In this document: positions 1 through 10,196 of the stretch, one piece after another
How the letters are laid out: each line of letters begins with the position of its first letter
How positions within the stretch are numbered: position 1 is the stretch's first letter
Assembly (NCBI GenBank): GCA_036784855.1
Contig: JAZDSV010000002.1
Location: 480,501-544,500 of the forward strand
Length of the DNA: 64,000 bases
Direction: 5' to 3'
From: Aphelidium insulamus
Taxonomy: Eukaryota > Aphelidiomycota > Aphelidea > Aphelidiaceae
Position numbers and translations under genes: made by a program
Notes under the pieces: model-generated
What the model was told of the DNA's origin: nothing
The model's database searches: none
Seen by the model: the letters and a program-made list of their open reading frames with translations, nothing else

Positions 1-159
1 ACAGACACACACAGTCGCCCATTGTTCGCCGCGCCTTGCTCCGTCGCACCACGAACACGCGCGACACTGCGACACTCTAGCCACACTAGCCTCTAGGCGG
101 TCGTGATCTTGTTGCCAGCACCGACAAAGTCTTGCCGAGGCCAGCCTCTTACCAGCGCC

Positions 160-2555
160 ATGCTGCGGAATATCAGCTTGTATCTGCCCGAGTCGCCGCG
201 GACACAGCGCCGCGACGGGGCCCCGGAGCCGCCATCACCCGGAGAAGTGAGCGGTAGCTCCAGTTCATCGATCCGCACTCAGAATGATTCCTCTCTGCGA
301 CGAGGGCAGCCCTGGACGACGGGACCGACTACAAACTATGGCGATGTGACGTCCAAGCCGACAGTCCATCTGAACAAGTATGGCAACAGTGTACTCAATG
401 ATGTTCAATGATATCTAATTACATTCATCGCAGAGAGCCCGCAGGTCAAGATCTGTCGCTGCAGGGTCACGGGATATATGGCTACAATGGACATCCAAAC
501 TTTACCTACTCACAGCACGCTAAAGCCCGAACTGTCGGCACATCGCCACAGAAACAAAAGTCGCCACACAAACCGATTGTTGTGGAGGTCGGCAACTCTT
601 CGGGTGAAGTGTGGCGAAACAGCCGCGCTGATGCGCCCAAGCGATTGCAGGATTTGTCGCTGCTGCGTCCCGTAAATGCATCATCGCCTCAAGGTATTTA
701 TGCTGGAATGCTACATTATTATTCGTATTAACAGTCGAATGTGCAGCCATACTTAGCAAGTTTGCACACAAGCTTACGCCGCTGGAATGCGCTGAAATAA
801 TGGAATTTGACGAGATTTACTATTATGGACAAAATTCTGTGGATGCTGTAGGAGCATTTGCCAAGCATTCCGCCTCCATCAATGACGCCAATAACAAGGG
901 TACTGCTCTGTGAGGACATATAGCATTCCACATCTCACAATGAATCTGCTGGCAGGCTATGATGATGAGCGGGGTGACTACTTGGTCAACTACCATGATC
1001 ACATTGCGTACCGCTACGAGATAATTTCCACTCTCGGGAAAGGCTCGTTTGGCCAAGTGTACCGCGCATTCGACCATCGAGTCAACCGTGAAGTAGCGCT
1101 CAAGATTATACGGAACAAGAAACGTTTTCACCAACAAGCACGCGTAGAAGTAAAGATATTAGAGAAACTAAAGACCGAAGATCGAAACCGCGACCACTGC
1201 ATTATCACGATGCTGGATTCATTTTATTTTCGCAGCCATTTGTGTATAACGTTTGAGCTGCTGGGCATCAATCTGTACGAGTTTATCAAGAACAATTCAT
1301 TCCAAGGATTCTCGCTTAATCTGATCAAGAGGTACGATAAGTAGTGTAAATTAAAAAAATGTTCACCACACAGATTTGCCTATCAAATACTGACGGCACT
1401 AAACTTGATGTCTCAGCATGGGATAGTACATTGCGACTTGAAACCGGAGAATATACTTCTCTGCTCGCCGGATCGGAGCAAGATCAAAGTCATTGACTTT
1501 GGCAGCAGCTGCTACGAGAATGAACGAGTCTACACTTACATCCAAAGTCGCTTTTATCGCAGTCCCGAAGTCATTCTAGGTACTGAATATATTTCGACGA
1601 AGCTTTGCTCTGATCACGATACAGGACTCGAATATGGCCAGCCGATTGACATTTGGAGTCTTGGGTGTATACTGGCGGAACTTTACACCGGCTATCCTAT
1701 ATTCCCGGGTGAAAATGAACAGGAGCAGCTGTTGTGCATGATGGAGGTGCTCAATGTGCCGCCGTCAGATCTGCTTGTGATGGCCACGCGGCGGAAATCT
1801 TTTTTCCACTCCAACGATCAGCCTCGGCTAGTTCCCAACTCGAAAGGAAAGTATCGGCGACCGGGAACGAAAAATCTCGAATTAGTGCTGAAGAGCGGAC
1901 CCGACAGGATGAATCACTCGCTGTTTCTGGACTTCATCAAAAAGTGTCTGACATGGAATCCAAGCCAGAGAATGACATCATTCGAAGCTCTGCAGCATCC
2001 ATGGCTGAACAATGAGGTCCGCAAAGCGTCTGTGAATATTGCATAATCCGGTAATAATTATGGTGCAGCTCTTTCCGTTGAAGTCGCCTACCTCGGCTAA
2101 TCGAGCGTCAATCACTGGTAGCCAGTATCATGCTGCAAGGTGCGCTTTTTGTAATGTCGCATACTTAACTCATGACTAGCAGCGCAACTGGAAAATCTGC
2201 AACAAATGCAGCACATCATGATGGCGGACTGCCCCAGCTGTCCACGTGGAATCCCCCGGCTTATGCACCAGCAACAAATGACTATACTCATAGATATCCG
2301 CGCCGCGCCCAATATCAAAGCAACTCTGGGAAAAGCGTGTACAACGTGGCTAAGTGGTCCGCGAATCAGACGAATAGTAGCGGTAGCCGCGAATCCACTA
2401 CCGCATCCACACAGTCGAGCGGCGGGCACTCATTCACCGCCGGACTGATGAATGTGAGCAATCTGGCAGCCAAGATCGCGAGCGGGTTCGGTTTGAGAAA
2501 TGGATCGTCCAGCACCGCGGAAAGTGGCGATCGGAAAATGTTGAACAAGAAATAG
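160..2555 (+). CDS. DYRK-family dual-specificity protein kinase
   Basis: Ser/Thr/Tyr kinase of the CMGC/DYRK group. Exons as read: 160-~390, ~436-693, 735-899, 956-1331, 1374-1579, 1625-2016, 2069-2139, 2180-2555. The N-terminal part is S/P-rich and disordered. A DYRK-homology box ([20 protein letters not shown]) precedes DHIAYRYE. The glycine loop is GKGSFGQV, the VAIK-like lysine is in VALKII, the catalytic loop is [14 protein letters not shown] is VIDFGSS, the activation-loop tyrosine is in [15 protein letters not shown], and DIWSLGC follows. The YxQSRFYR segment is the hallmark of DYRK/YAK/HIPK autophosphorylation. Two last exons add an S/T/N-rich tail beyond the kinase fold; the kinase exon alone would stop at 2046, and splicing 2017-2068 restores the frame. 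Start taken at ATG 160. The first intron has several in-phase boundary choices. Intron 1580-1624 is 45 nt without a stop. DYRK1, DYRK2 and YAK1 subclasses cannot be separated with confidence. Confidence 0.88.
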
Positions 2556-2767
2556 TTATAAAGAGTTGCGTTCTTTATATCATTGTTTTACTGATGCTGC
2601 TGTGCAATTTACTGTCAGTCTAGTGGTTCAACAACATGCACATCCGTTAAGCTGAAGTTGCGGGCCTTTGATCTGCCTGCTGATTCGCCGATCGGAACGA
2701 TGAAACACGCAATGGCAAAAGTGCCATTACACCGCCAGCACTTCACAACTTGATTCCAATTCCCAAA

Positions 2768-2950
2768 ATGCTTTTGCGACTGTGCACCGTTGTAGTAATC
2801 ATCGTGCAAACTGTCACCGCGCAATATACGCCACCATCTTCCACGCTGCCACAAATGATGTGCCGGGCAAGAGACGACGGAGGTAGTTATGGCAGTATGA
2901 ATGCTGCATCAGAGAGTTCTGGGCCCGTGCTTGATGTGAGTCAGTTTTAA
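2768..2950 (+). CDS. small putative secreted protein
   Basis: A 60-residue ORF beginning MLLRLCTVVVIIVQTVTA, a good cleavable signal peptide with likely cleavage before QYTPP. The mature part is short, S/G/P-rich and has a single Cys (MMCRARDD). No family recognised. A canonical donor-like GTGAGT overlaps the last codons (2936), so the annotated end could be a retained intron, but no convincing downstream exon is seen before the converging eIF2alpha gene. An AATAAA-like signal follows near 2967. It could be a non-functional ORF. Confidence 0.35.
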   Translation: MLLRLCTVVVIIVQTVTAQYTPPSSTLPQMMCRARDDGGSYGSMNAASESSGPVLDVSQF

Positions 2951-3043
2951 CGCTTTCTTGTCGATAATAAAATGATCATGTGTACAAATGCATGCTTTCG
3001 CGTGGAGAATATCTAATGGGCTTAAGTGCGTTGCAAGAGAGAC

Positions 3044-4222
3044 CTAACTATCTTCATCTTCATCGTCCTCTTCGTCTTCGTCGCCGCTGATCTCGGCATT
3101 CTCGCGCTCGGCACGCTCCATCAACATTGCCAGCTCTTGGTCCTCAGTCTCGGAAACAGCGCGCGGCTAAAGGGAGTGGATTAGCATGTGTAAATACAAG
3201 GGCGATCAAATCACAGTGACGCACCTTCATCTTGACAGTTATGCTCCCGTTGAAACCCTTGATGACCTCATCAATCTTGGCAATAGCCTTCTCCAGCGTC
3301 TCGATACCGTGCTGCTTGTCCATGCAGTGGGTCAGCATGATGTAGAGCGGTGGCGCCACTAGCCGGATCTTGATATCGGCCGTCTCTGTTTTGCAGGCCT
3401 CGCCCGCGAACAGAGCCTGCTTGACGGCCTCCACGCCCTCGTAGCCAAAACACGTGACTTCAATGTCGGCACGGATCTTGAGCGCGTGAGGCGTCATCCT
3501 GCGGCGAATGTTGGACAACAGCTCCTCTTTGAGGCTGGGTGTCATCTCGATACCCTCAAACACGGAGTCGGGCTCACTGGAAGTTATTAGATAATGTCCA
3601 TAATAGTATGCACACTCCGGTATAAGAGCTGCTTACGTGATGGAGTACTTGAACGCGTCAAACGCGTGTCCATACTTGCGGTAGAGCGGCCAGCCAATCT
3701 GTTCGTAGAGAGTTTCCAGCGACGCGCCCATCTTGTCGGCGACATGGCGCATAATCGAGTGAACCGTCTTGGATTTCATAAACTTTTCCTCGCACTTGGC
3801 CACGTCCTCGGGCGACACGCGGCGCTTGGACAAGTCAATGTAGCCTGCCGTCAGTGTAAGTGATGTACGGATGTGTACAAGTACCAGCACTCACCCTTCT
3901 CCTTGTCCACACGCAACACCACCACCACTTCGTTGCGGCCGACGCGAATCAGCTTCTGTATGCTACGAATGCGCCGCCGACTCAGCTCCGACAGCAGAAT
4001 CATGCCCTCCGTGTTATTGTACTCGAGCAGGTGCACGTAGGCGCCCATCTCGGCAATCTGGCGCACGTTCACCATCACCAGGTCCTCCACTTCGGGGTAC
4101 TTGTTCTCGTACATCCTATCCGTGTATACAATGTCAGTGTCCGCCAGTGCATGTGTACATGTGCATGGCCGTCATGGGGAGACGTGCCTGCATTGCAGCG
4201 AGTCCTTTTGCGGTTCCGCCAT
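3044..4222 (-). CDS. EIF2S1: translation initiation factor eIF2 alpha subunit
   Basis: Alpha subunit of the eIF2 GTPase, which carries Met-tRNAi to the ribosome. Minus-strand exons: 4222-4188, 4115-3895, 3844-3637, 3576-3225, 3166-3044. The S1 domain is near-identical to the family ([20 protein letters not shown]), and the kinase target region [14 protein letters not shown] keeps the regulatory serine (Ser51 of human), so control by eIF2alpha kinases is expected. The helical and C-terminal domains follow ([26 protein letters not shown]), with an acidic tail of D/E. Exon 1 encodes [11 protein letters not shown] plus two bases and joins exon 2 to give [15 protein letters not shown], matching the conserved SCRFYQHKFPEVED register. 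That junction requires a GC-AG intron (4187-4116, donor CAG|GCACGT). Introns are otherwise GT-AG. Confidence 0.95.
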
Positions 4223-4324
4223 TGCCTGCTGCCTTGCTAATGAATCAGGATCGGTTAAGGTTGGTGATATTAGCATCAAGTGCTCCTAATTAATTTGCAT
4301 TTAAATACACTGCACGGCAATAAC

Positions 4325-4564
4325 GTGCAGTTAATGTTGCCTTGTAATCTTTCAACAACAAGAACAAGATGTTAATAGCCTTTAATACCCATTTTTACTG
4401 ATTTGCCTTTTTTATTGATGTGCAGTTAATGTTGCCTTGTAATCTTTCAACAACAAGATGTTAATAGCCTTTTATACCCTGTTTTATTGGTGTGCAGTTA
4501 ATGTTGCCTTGTAATCTTTCAACAACAAGAACAAGATGTTGAAAGCCTTTTATACCCTTTTTTT
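4325..4564. repeat. three-copy imperfect tandem repeat
   Basis: Three tandem units each start with GTGCAGTTAATGTTGCCTTG and run through TCTTTCAACAACAAG and AAGATGTTAATAGCC to a T-rich end. They begin at 4325, 4420 and 4492. Units are about 95, 72 and 73 nt; the middle one lacks the GAACAA insertion, and the first carries an extra T-rich stretch. It lies in the 600-bp gap upstream of eIF2alpha and the next plus-strand gene. No ORF runs through it. Confidence 0.85.
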
Positions 4565-4821
4565 TACTTATCATCTCAGTATGCAGATCTCAGTGTGTAG
4601 ACACTTCTCGCATGATATTGACTTTACATGGCAGTATAACGCAGTATTCAGCAGCACGCACAAGTATTAGATTTAACTAGCCTCTGATGTATTTTAGTAA
4701 TAAAGCCTTCATAGGACTGTATTTAATAGCATGCAGACAAGAATGAGATGTCGCTTGTCACATGCCTTTCTTGCCGTATATGTTATATTAGTCACTGGCT
4801 GAACCTGTCAGACAACCACTG

Positions 4822-5282
4822 ATGACTGCGACAGACGACTTCCACGCGCGGCATCCCAGCACCGGTCTGCTGGGCCAGTTGCGCCGCGTCCACGTCTGCT
4901 CCCAGGCGTTCACAGAGTACTTCCACACCGTGCCCGCCATCACGGCTGAGAATGACCGGCGTGCCGCTCGCCGGGAGCTGTGTCAACTACTGTCTGACGC
5001 GCAGACACAACTGGCCACGGCTACACGTGGCACTAATAGTGGTGGACAGGCACTATTTGCCTCTGCAACGCCGCCCACTGAGCGAGAACTGGCGGCGATG
5101 GACGCGCGTGGTAAGCACTGTAGCATCAGCTGGATCGTGATGCGGCACTCTCTGACGCCGCAGATGGCATGAGTGCGGGCGACAGTGAAGAGTGCCGTGG
5201 CACTGCCGAGACCACACCAGCCACTTCAGCCACCAAAATGCTGCCGTGGTGTGCATTCGAGTTGCACGGCTCCGGCTTGTAA
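4822..5282 (+). CDS. hypothetical protein, mostly helical, 135 aa
   Basis: Two exons, 4822-5110 and 5164-5282, joined by a GT-AG intron (donor GTAAGC, acceptor CGCAG). The product has a soluble, Arg/Ala/Gln-rich helical segment (VCSQAFTEYFHTV, ENDRRAARRELCQLL) and a T/S-rich tail ending in FELHGSGL. I recognise no family. Its stop codon lies only 8 bp before the start of the downstream methyltransferase. An alternative is that both form one spliced gene: phase-compatible donors exist near 5246-5257 that could join acceptor 5363. Transcript data would decide. Confidence 0.5.
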
Positions 5283-5290
5283 TAAACAGC

Positions 5291-6096
5291 ATGACTGTGG
5301 ACTACGAGTACACGTTCGACGCCGATGACAGCGACGCGGAGGGAATGGGGACTCCATTGACAGCCTGCATCTACAGCAGGATCCCAGCGGCGTTATGGCG
5401 GCCGGTATCGGGGCAACCGTGTGGGACAGCGCGCTGGTGCTGTGCAAGTACCTGGAGTTGCAGCGCCGTCGCTCTCGACACCGCGCCCTGGACACCAACA
5501 AGGGTGCGGACACCGCCGACAAGGAGCAGCCGCACTGGCAGCCAGAGAAGTGGAATCGTATACTGGAGCTGGGCGCCGGGACGGGCGTTGTGGGCCTGGT
5601 GCTGGCGTCGTTGCTGACGGAGACATCATGCCGAATGGTGCTGACAGACCGTCTGGCCGCGCTGCCTCTACTTCGGCGCAACGTCGACGCGTTCCTGGCT
5701 ACTGGCACTGGTGGTGACCGCACACATACGGACTTGACGGTGCAAGAGTTGGACTGGACCAGTGCTGGCAAGTCACAACTGGACAGCGCTGCAGACAACG
5801 CTGTGCACGTCACGTATGATCTGGTGCTGGTATCGGACTGCGTGCACTGGCCAGAGCTGTTTGAACCGCTGATACAGACTCTGCTACGTGCATGTCATGC
5901 CGACACCCTGGTGCTGCTGTGCTACGAGCGGCGCGACTTTCCCACCGAGGTCTCGTTCTTTCGGCAGCTGGGCGAGCATTTCCACTTTCAGCACGTCACT
6001 GCCGAGGACTTTCACCCGGACTGGTGCAGTGTGGACGATATCTACTTGTTCCGATGTCGGTTACGTTCGCCGCCATTGGCTGGCACGGTGCAGTAG
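5291..6096 (+). CDS. VCPKMT/METTL21D-like lysine methyltransferase
   Basis: Class I SAM-dependent methyltransferase of the Methyltransf_16 (METTL21) family, about 249 aa. Exons 5291-5307 and 5364-6096, joined by a 56-nt GT-AG intron that restores frame. The N-terminal LHLQQDPSG followed by GATVWDSALVLCKYLE matches the VCPKMT start. SAM motif I is ILELGAGTGVVGL, the acidic loop is VLTDR, the DxxY-like motif is VLVSDCVHW, and the post-motif is LCYERRDF, with C-terminal VDDIYLFRCR. VCPKMT trimethylates a lysine of the AAA ATPase VCP/p97; substrate here is inferred from best resemblance only. A mutated fragment of this gene is copied at 28993-29193. Confidence 0.8.
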
Positions 6097-7145
6097 ACAT
6101 CAGTTGCGTTATATACGTGTTGTTGAATTCTATTGCACCCTCTCTGTGGCTCTGCTTGTTCTCACATCGTTTTGGGCGGCATTTCTCGAGAACCTGCTGG
6201 AAGGCATATTGCTATAACTTGATAAATGCCACTTTGCTAGTTGAACCCATTGATAAGTGTGCACGTGATAGTTGGCGGGGACAAACAGCTTGAACTTGTA
6301 TTGTGTCAGCAACAACGCAGGCGTATTGCGATGGCAGCAACGATTTTGCCGATACCAACGGTCACCTTCTCGAAACACTGCAGCTCTCATTATCTTGGGG
6401 ATGAGAGCTATGCTTTCGTCCGCCAGGAGCACATCATCAGTAGTGTCTAACCGCATATTGTCTAACGCGAGCAATGCCGCGATTTCGAATTGAAACTTTG
6501 AACCAAGTTGACATGCTAAATCTAGTCTTGAGCCAACTGGTAATTCAACGGAATAGAATCGTTTCTGTATTGTGGTCTGATGGTTACATCAAAAACTCAA
6601 GTAAGCTTGACTGTAACGTACCTCGGATGCATTCTCGGGAAGGCACCGAAAGTATTGCTGATTTGATACAATACATCTGCTAGTAACCACTTCAGACACC
6701 CGAGCGCGCCAGTCTAATGGTGCATAACATTTGACGGCATTCCTTTTGCTGTCAAATCCTGCCATCTGTAATACACGTCTTGCCGGCTCACTCTGAAGAA
6801 GCTTGGCCAAACTATTTGAATTCCTTATCGAAATCCTCTTGATCGTGCGAATAGTCACTGCTGTAGTCATCCCCGCACGATATCTGAGCAATCTTCCTAA
6901 TCGACAACAGCAATTTCGCCTTGGGCGTGAGCGACTGGTCATGACCGCGGAACAATACAGTTCCAGCGCAAATGCCAATATTTATCAATACCTGTGACGC
7001 GTAAATATCATTGTAATTGATTTGAATTAAATAATTCCAGGTTGAGGCGCGGATCATTCTGTTCCCTTTTACGCTTTGCTACAGACTAGCATTAATCAGC
7101 CAGCGAGACCATCGCTCACCTTTGACGGCATCCACACCTGCTGCA
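6097..7145. other. gene-poor interval with one dispersed repeat
   Basis: About 1 kb without a convincing gene. The minus strand has two weak ORFs (about 7057-6812 and 6474-6130) with no recognisable domain and no credible joining. A 99-bp segment at 6484-6582 recurs at 29193-29291. Confidence 0.5.
6484..6582 (+). repeat. 99-bp dispersed repeat, copy 1
   Basis: Segment from TTCGAATTGAAACTTTGAAC to GTGGTCTGATG. A second copy of the same length lies at 29193-29291, diverged by roughly ten substitutions. No coding function is evident. It is one of three pieces joined in the chimeric segment at 28.97-29.33 kb. Confidence 0.85.
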
Positions 7146-7148
7146 CTC

Positions 7149-7167
7149 TTGCATACACACACACTCT

Positions 7168-7219
<52 letters not shown>
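7149..7219. repeat. CA microsatellite upstream of ASF1
   Basis: A long CA-dinucleotide run broken only by a CTCTCG patch, ending about 5 bp before the ASF1 start codon, so it probably forms much of the 5' leader or proximal promoter. Confidence 0.9.
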
Positions 7220-7220
<1 letters not shown>

Positions 7221-7224
7221 CAGT

Positions 7225-8087
7225 ATGGCCCTGGTCAACATTCACAACGTCGAGGTGCTGGACAACCCGGCACCGTTCCGCAACCCGCTGCAGTTTGAGA
7301 TCACGTTTGAGTGCATAGCGCCGCTCGATGACGGTATCTATCTGTTTCGACATCCACAATATGCTTATTCACTCACTCACTCACTCACTCACTCACTCAC
7401 TCATCCATGCAGACCTGGAGTGGAAATTGATATACGTGGGGTCGGCAGAGACGCCAGACTGCGACCAGGAGCTGGACAACATCATGGTCGGTCCGGTGCC
7501 GGTCGGTGTCAACAAGTTTGTGTTCCAGGTGAGAGAGATGCATATTATGCATATATATATATATATACTCACTGTGCAGGCCAATGCTCCGGACCCAGCA
7601 CGAATTCCCGCCACTGATGCCGTGGGCGTGACGGTGGTGCTGCTCACGTGCTCCTATCTGAACAGGGAATTTGTGCGAGTGGGCTACTACGTCAACAACG
7701 AGTACGACAACCAGCCGATGCAAGACGAGCCGCCCGAGCAGCCCGACTATGACCGGCTACTGCGCAGTATTCTCGCCGAGAAACCCATTGTCACCAGGTT
7801 TCCCATTGCATGGACCAAGGGCAAGTGCATGCGATATTATTTTGTTTGTTTCTTATGCATGCTTTTACTTACTAATGCGAATGAATAATGCAGAGATCCC
7901 GCCGCCCGAAGTTGTCATGGTCGAGGGCAATCCGGATCAGGAGCCGGCAGAGTTTGAAGTGCACGGCGGCATCACATCGTCATCTCCCGTGGACTCGGCG
8001 ATGGACGCCACTACAGATGATATGGCGATGCAGCAACAGCAGCCGCCAGCCGCAGACAGTGCAGCAATGAGTGGCATGGTGGCCTAG
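7225..8087 (+). CDS. ASF1: histone chaperone ASF1
   Basis: H3-H4 chaperone working in nucleosome assembly and exchange. Exons 7225-7333, 7413-7528, 7580-7820, 7894-8087 give about 219 aa. The immunoglobulin-like core is highly conserved: [80 protein letters not shown]. The C-terminal tail is acidic and then Q/P/A-rich, as in fungal and protist ASF1. Intron 1 contains a (TCAC)n tract and intron 2 an AT tract. Intron 3 (7821-7893) begins GCAAGT and must be GC-AG: exon 3 then ends TGGACCAAGG and continues in frame as [12 protein letters not shown], while a GT donor would break the frame. Confidence 0.96.
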
Positions 8088-8318
8088 TTGATGTGTGTTG
8101 TTGTGTTGTTGAATTCCCTTCGCCGCTGCCGCCTGCACCCCGATATATTTCTATCGTTTCCGTCATCAATTAATCCGATTATTCTGTCCAATAAACACTT
8201 GCTGCCTTGATGCTAGTCTTTGTAGCTGTATGTCTATGCGTGGTATGTTTTGGTGCGATATCTGCTCGTGAAGAAATTATATCTTAACACCTTTACAATA
8301 TATGTGCATCTATGTATG

Positions 8319-8563
8319 TTAGCCTTCCCGCCACTGGAAATTGCACTCGGCATTGCAGCAGCGGTAGAATATGGAGCTGGGCTCGTCGGCGGACCGAATC
8401 TGGATCTGCATGTAGAAGGCGCGCCTGTGCTCGCACTTTGGACACGTCGCGTCGGTGGAGTCCACGTTCTTCCACGCGTCTGCCCCGCCCAGGACGTCGT
8501 CCACCTGTTTCCTCTGCAGCATCGTCTTGTTGGCGTACTATCCAGTGAATATAAGTGTATAAA

Positions 8564-8600
<37 letters not shown>

Positions 8601-8729
8601 GATCATACGTACACGGTGCTGAACCGGGCACAGGTAGGGACAGGTCTGACAGAAAAACTCTTGGCAGCCACCAGCGCCATTTGGCCGTATGAGCAGCAGG
8701 TTGCCGCAGACGGGGCAGAATAGCATCAT
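8319..8729 (-). CDS. POLR3K: RNA polymerase III subunit C11 (POLR3K)
   Basis: Small Pol III subunit for terminal RNA cleavage and termination/reinitiation. Two exons, 8729-8613 and 8537-8319, give 111 aa from the first Met. The N-terminal zinc ribbon is FCPVCGNLLL and FFCQTCPY; the linker VDDVLGGADAWKNVDSTDA is diagnostic; the C-terminal TFIIS-like ribbon is CPKCEHRRAFYMQIQ, RSADEP, FYRCCNAEC. The catalytic RSADEP acidic pair is present. The intron contains an AT microsatellite (8566-8598). A tandem MM start (8729 or 8726) faces the start of the next gene 62 bp away, implying a shared promoter. Confidence 0.96.
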
Positions 8730-8791
8730 TTGTGAAAGATTATGGTTGAAGAAGAAGAGAAAGAAGAGAAAGATTTTAATAATTGAGCGCA
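8730..8791. promoter_or_regulatory. 62-bp bidirectional promoter region
   Basis: The whole interval between the divergent start codons of POLR3K (minus) and the DUF4272-like gene (plus). It is rich in AGAAGAGAAAG purine repeats. Inferred to hold both promoters because there is no room elsewhere; no TATA box is seen. Confidence 0.6.
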
Positions 8792-10077
8792 ATGCAAAAG
8801 TGTTTGACGGCACGCGGCCTTCTCCGCGGCTACAATTACGCGTCGCCGTTGGTGCGGTGGCGGCTTTGTCAGGCATCGCGCCCTGTCGCCACCTTGTCCA
8901 CATCTAGACAGACCAGCACGCGTGCCATTGCCACCCGCATCGCCGCCACGCAGCTGGTGTGCGCTCGCTGGGCCCTGGAGAACTATTGGCGCGTGGCGTC
9001 GCGTCAGGGACTGCAGCCACCAGCTGACCTGGGTGAGTGACGCGGTACACATGTGATGTCTGCCGCAATCGCCATCAGCTATTCACACCTCTGTCTTGTG
9101 TCAGGGCAGCGCCTCAAGGACGGCGTGTTCAACTTGAACCAGTGCGCCGAGCTGGACGATGTGCGCTTCACCGACACCGTACGTACCGATGTATACACAC
9201 ATGTACATACATGTCATTGTGTAATGAGCGACAGGAGCGCGGGTGGATCGCAGCCGAGTTGGGCGCCTGGTCCGAGGACACAATGGCCACCGTGGAGCCG
9301 TACTGGGAGTCGCTGGGCACGCTGCTGTGGTCGCTGCACGTCTACCCCGCAATGCCGGCGCCTCAAACGCCATTCGAGCGCCGTGACACGTTCACCTACA
9401 CCGGCATCGAGCCCAACCGGCCAGCCAGTGTTGTGTACTGGATCCGGGGGTTCGACGACACGGATGCGCTGTCCGAGGTGGCGTCCGCTGCCAACGTCGA
9501 CGATTCTTCCACTTCTGATGATGGCGATGCTACCGCCAATAAGAACAGGGTTGCACGGCGTGGGGTGCGCGATGCGGCAACTGTTCACACGGAGCTGCGA
9601 CGGAGTGCTGCGTGGTACTGGCGCGCACTAATGTTCAAGCTGGAGAGTATGGGTGCCGCGGAGCGTGCGGCAGCCATTGCACAGCACCCGCCACTACGTG
9701 CCATGCTCGGTGGAGTGTCGCGTGGCATTTCGGCCGGCGCAGAACGCTGTCTGGCAGACGGGCTGATACCGTACAGCGTGGACGATGACTTTCCGGTGGT
9801 TGTGCCAGCTGTGGGTGGATCTAGTGGTGATTCCACTGGTAGCAGTCTGACAGACACACTGGCCTACAAGGATCTGCCGGCAGACAGTGCCGTGTCCGAG
9901 CAGATCAGACACTGCTCACTGGGGCGTATGCTCGCTCTGCGCTGGCTTGACGGTGGCGGCACTGCCGATGATTTGAGCGCGTGGGACGTGGAACAGTGCA
10001 CCGGTGTCAATGGAATGGAGTTTGGTGTGCGCGCCATCTGGGAGCCCCTCCAGTCGGATGACACTAGATTACATTAA
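8792..10077 (+). CDS. DUF4272-like protein, probably mitochondrial
   Basis: Exons 8792-9032, 9105-9178, 9235-10077 give about 385 aa. The first 50 residues are rich in Arg, Ser, Ala and free of acidic residues (MQKCLTARGLLRGYNYASPL), typical of a mitochondrial presequence. The body resembles DUF4272 proteins: a helical segment ATQLVCARWALENYW, ERGWIAAELGAWS, and the best match WESLGTLLWSLHVYPAMPAP followed by FERRD. Function of that family is unknown. Introns are GT-AG. The domain assignment rests on remembered family patterns and should be tested by a profile search. Confidence 0.6.
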
Positions 10078-10196
10078 CTTGTATTTGGTGTTGAAATATG
10101 TACTTTGGATAAGTATATGGAGCAAAGGTGCATTGTGCATTGCATGATAGGTTCTATGAGGAGCAGCAGAGAAGCCGCCGGCTATCAGGAACTCGA

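Noticed and set aside
4325-4564. CRISPR-like array
   Set aside because: Units are directly adjacent without unique spacers, and the host is eukaryotic.
5291-5400. Frameshift in the VCPKMT-like gene between MTVDYEY and the methyltransferase frame
   Set aside because: A 56-nt GT-AG intron (5308-5363) joins the frames and gives LHLQQDPSG in the expected place, so no error is needed.
6130-7057. Minus-strand gene upstream of ASF1
   Set aside because: Two ORFs exist but have no domain, no consistent splice junctions and no homology I can recognise.
7148-7359. Cys/Val repeat ORF on the minus strand through the CA repeat
   Set aside because: It is a translation of the microsatellite; the ASF1 gene covers the opposite strand.
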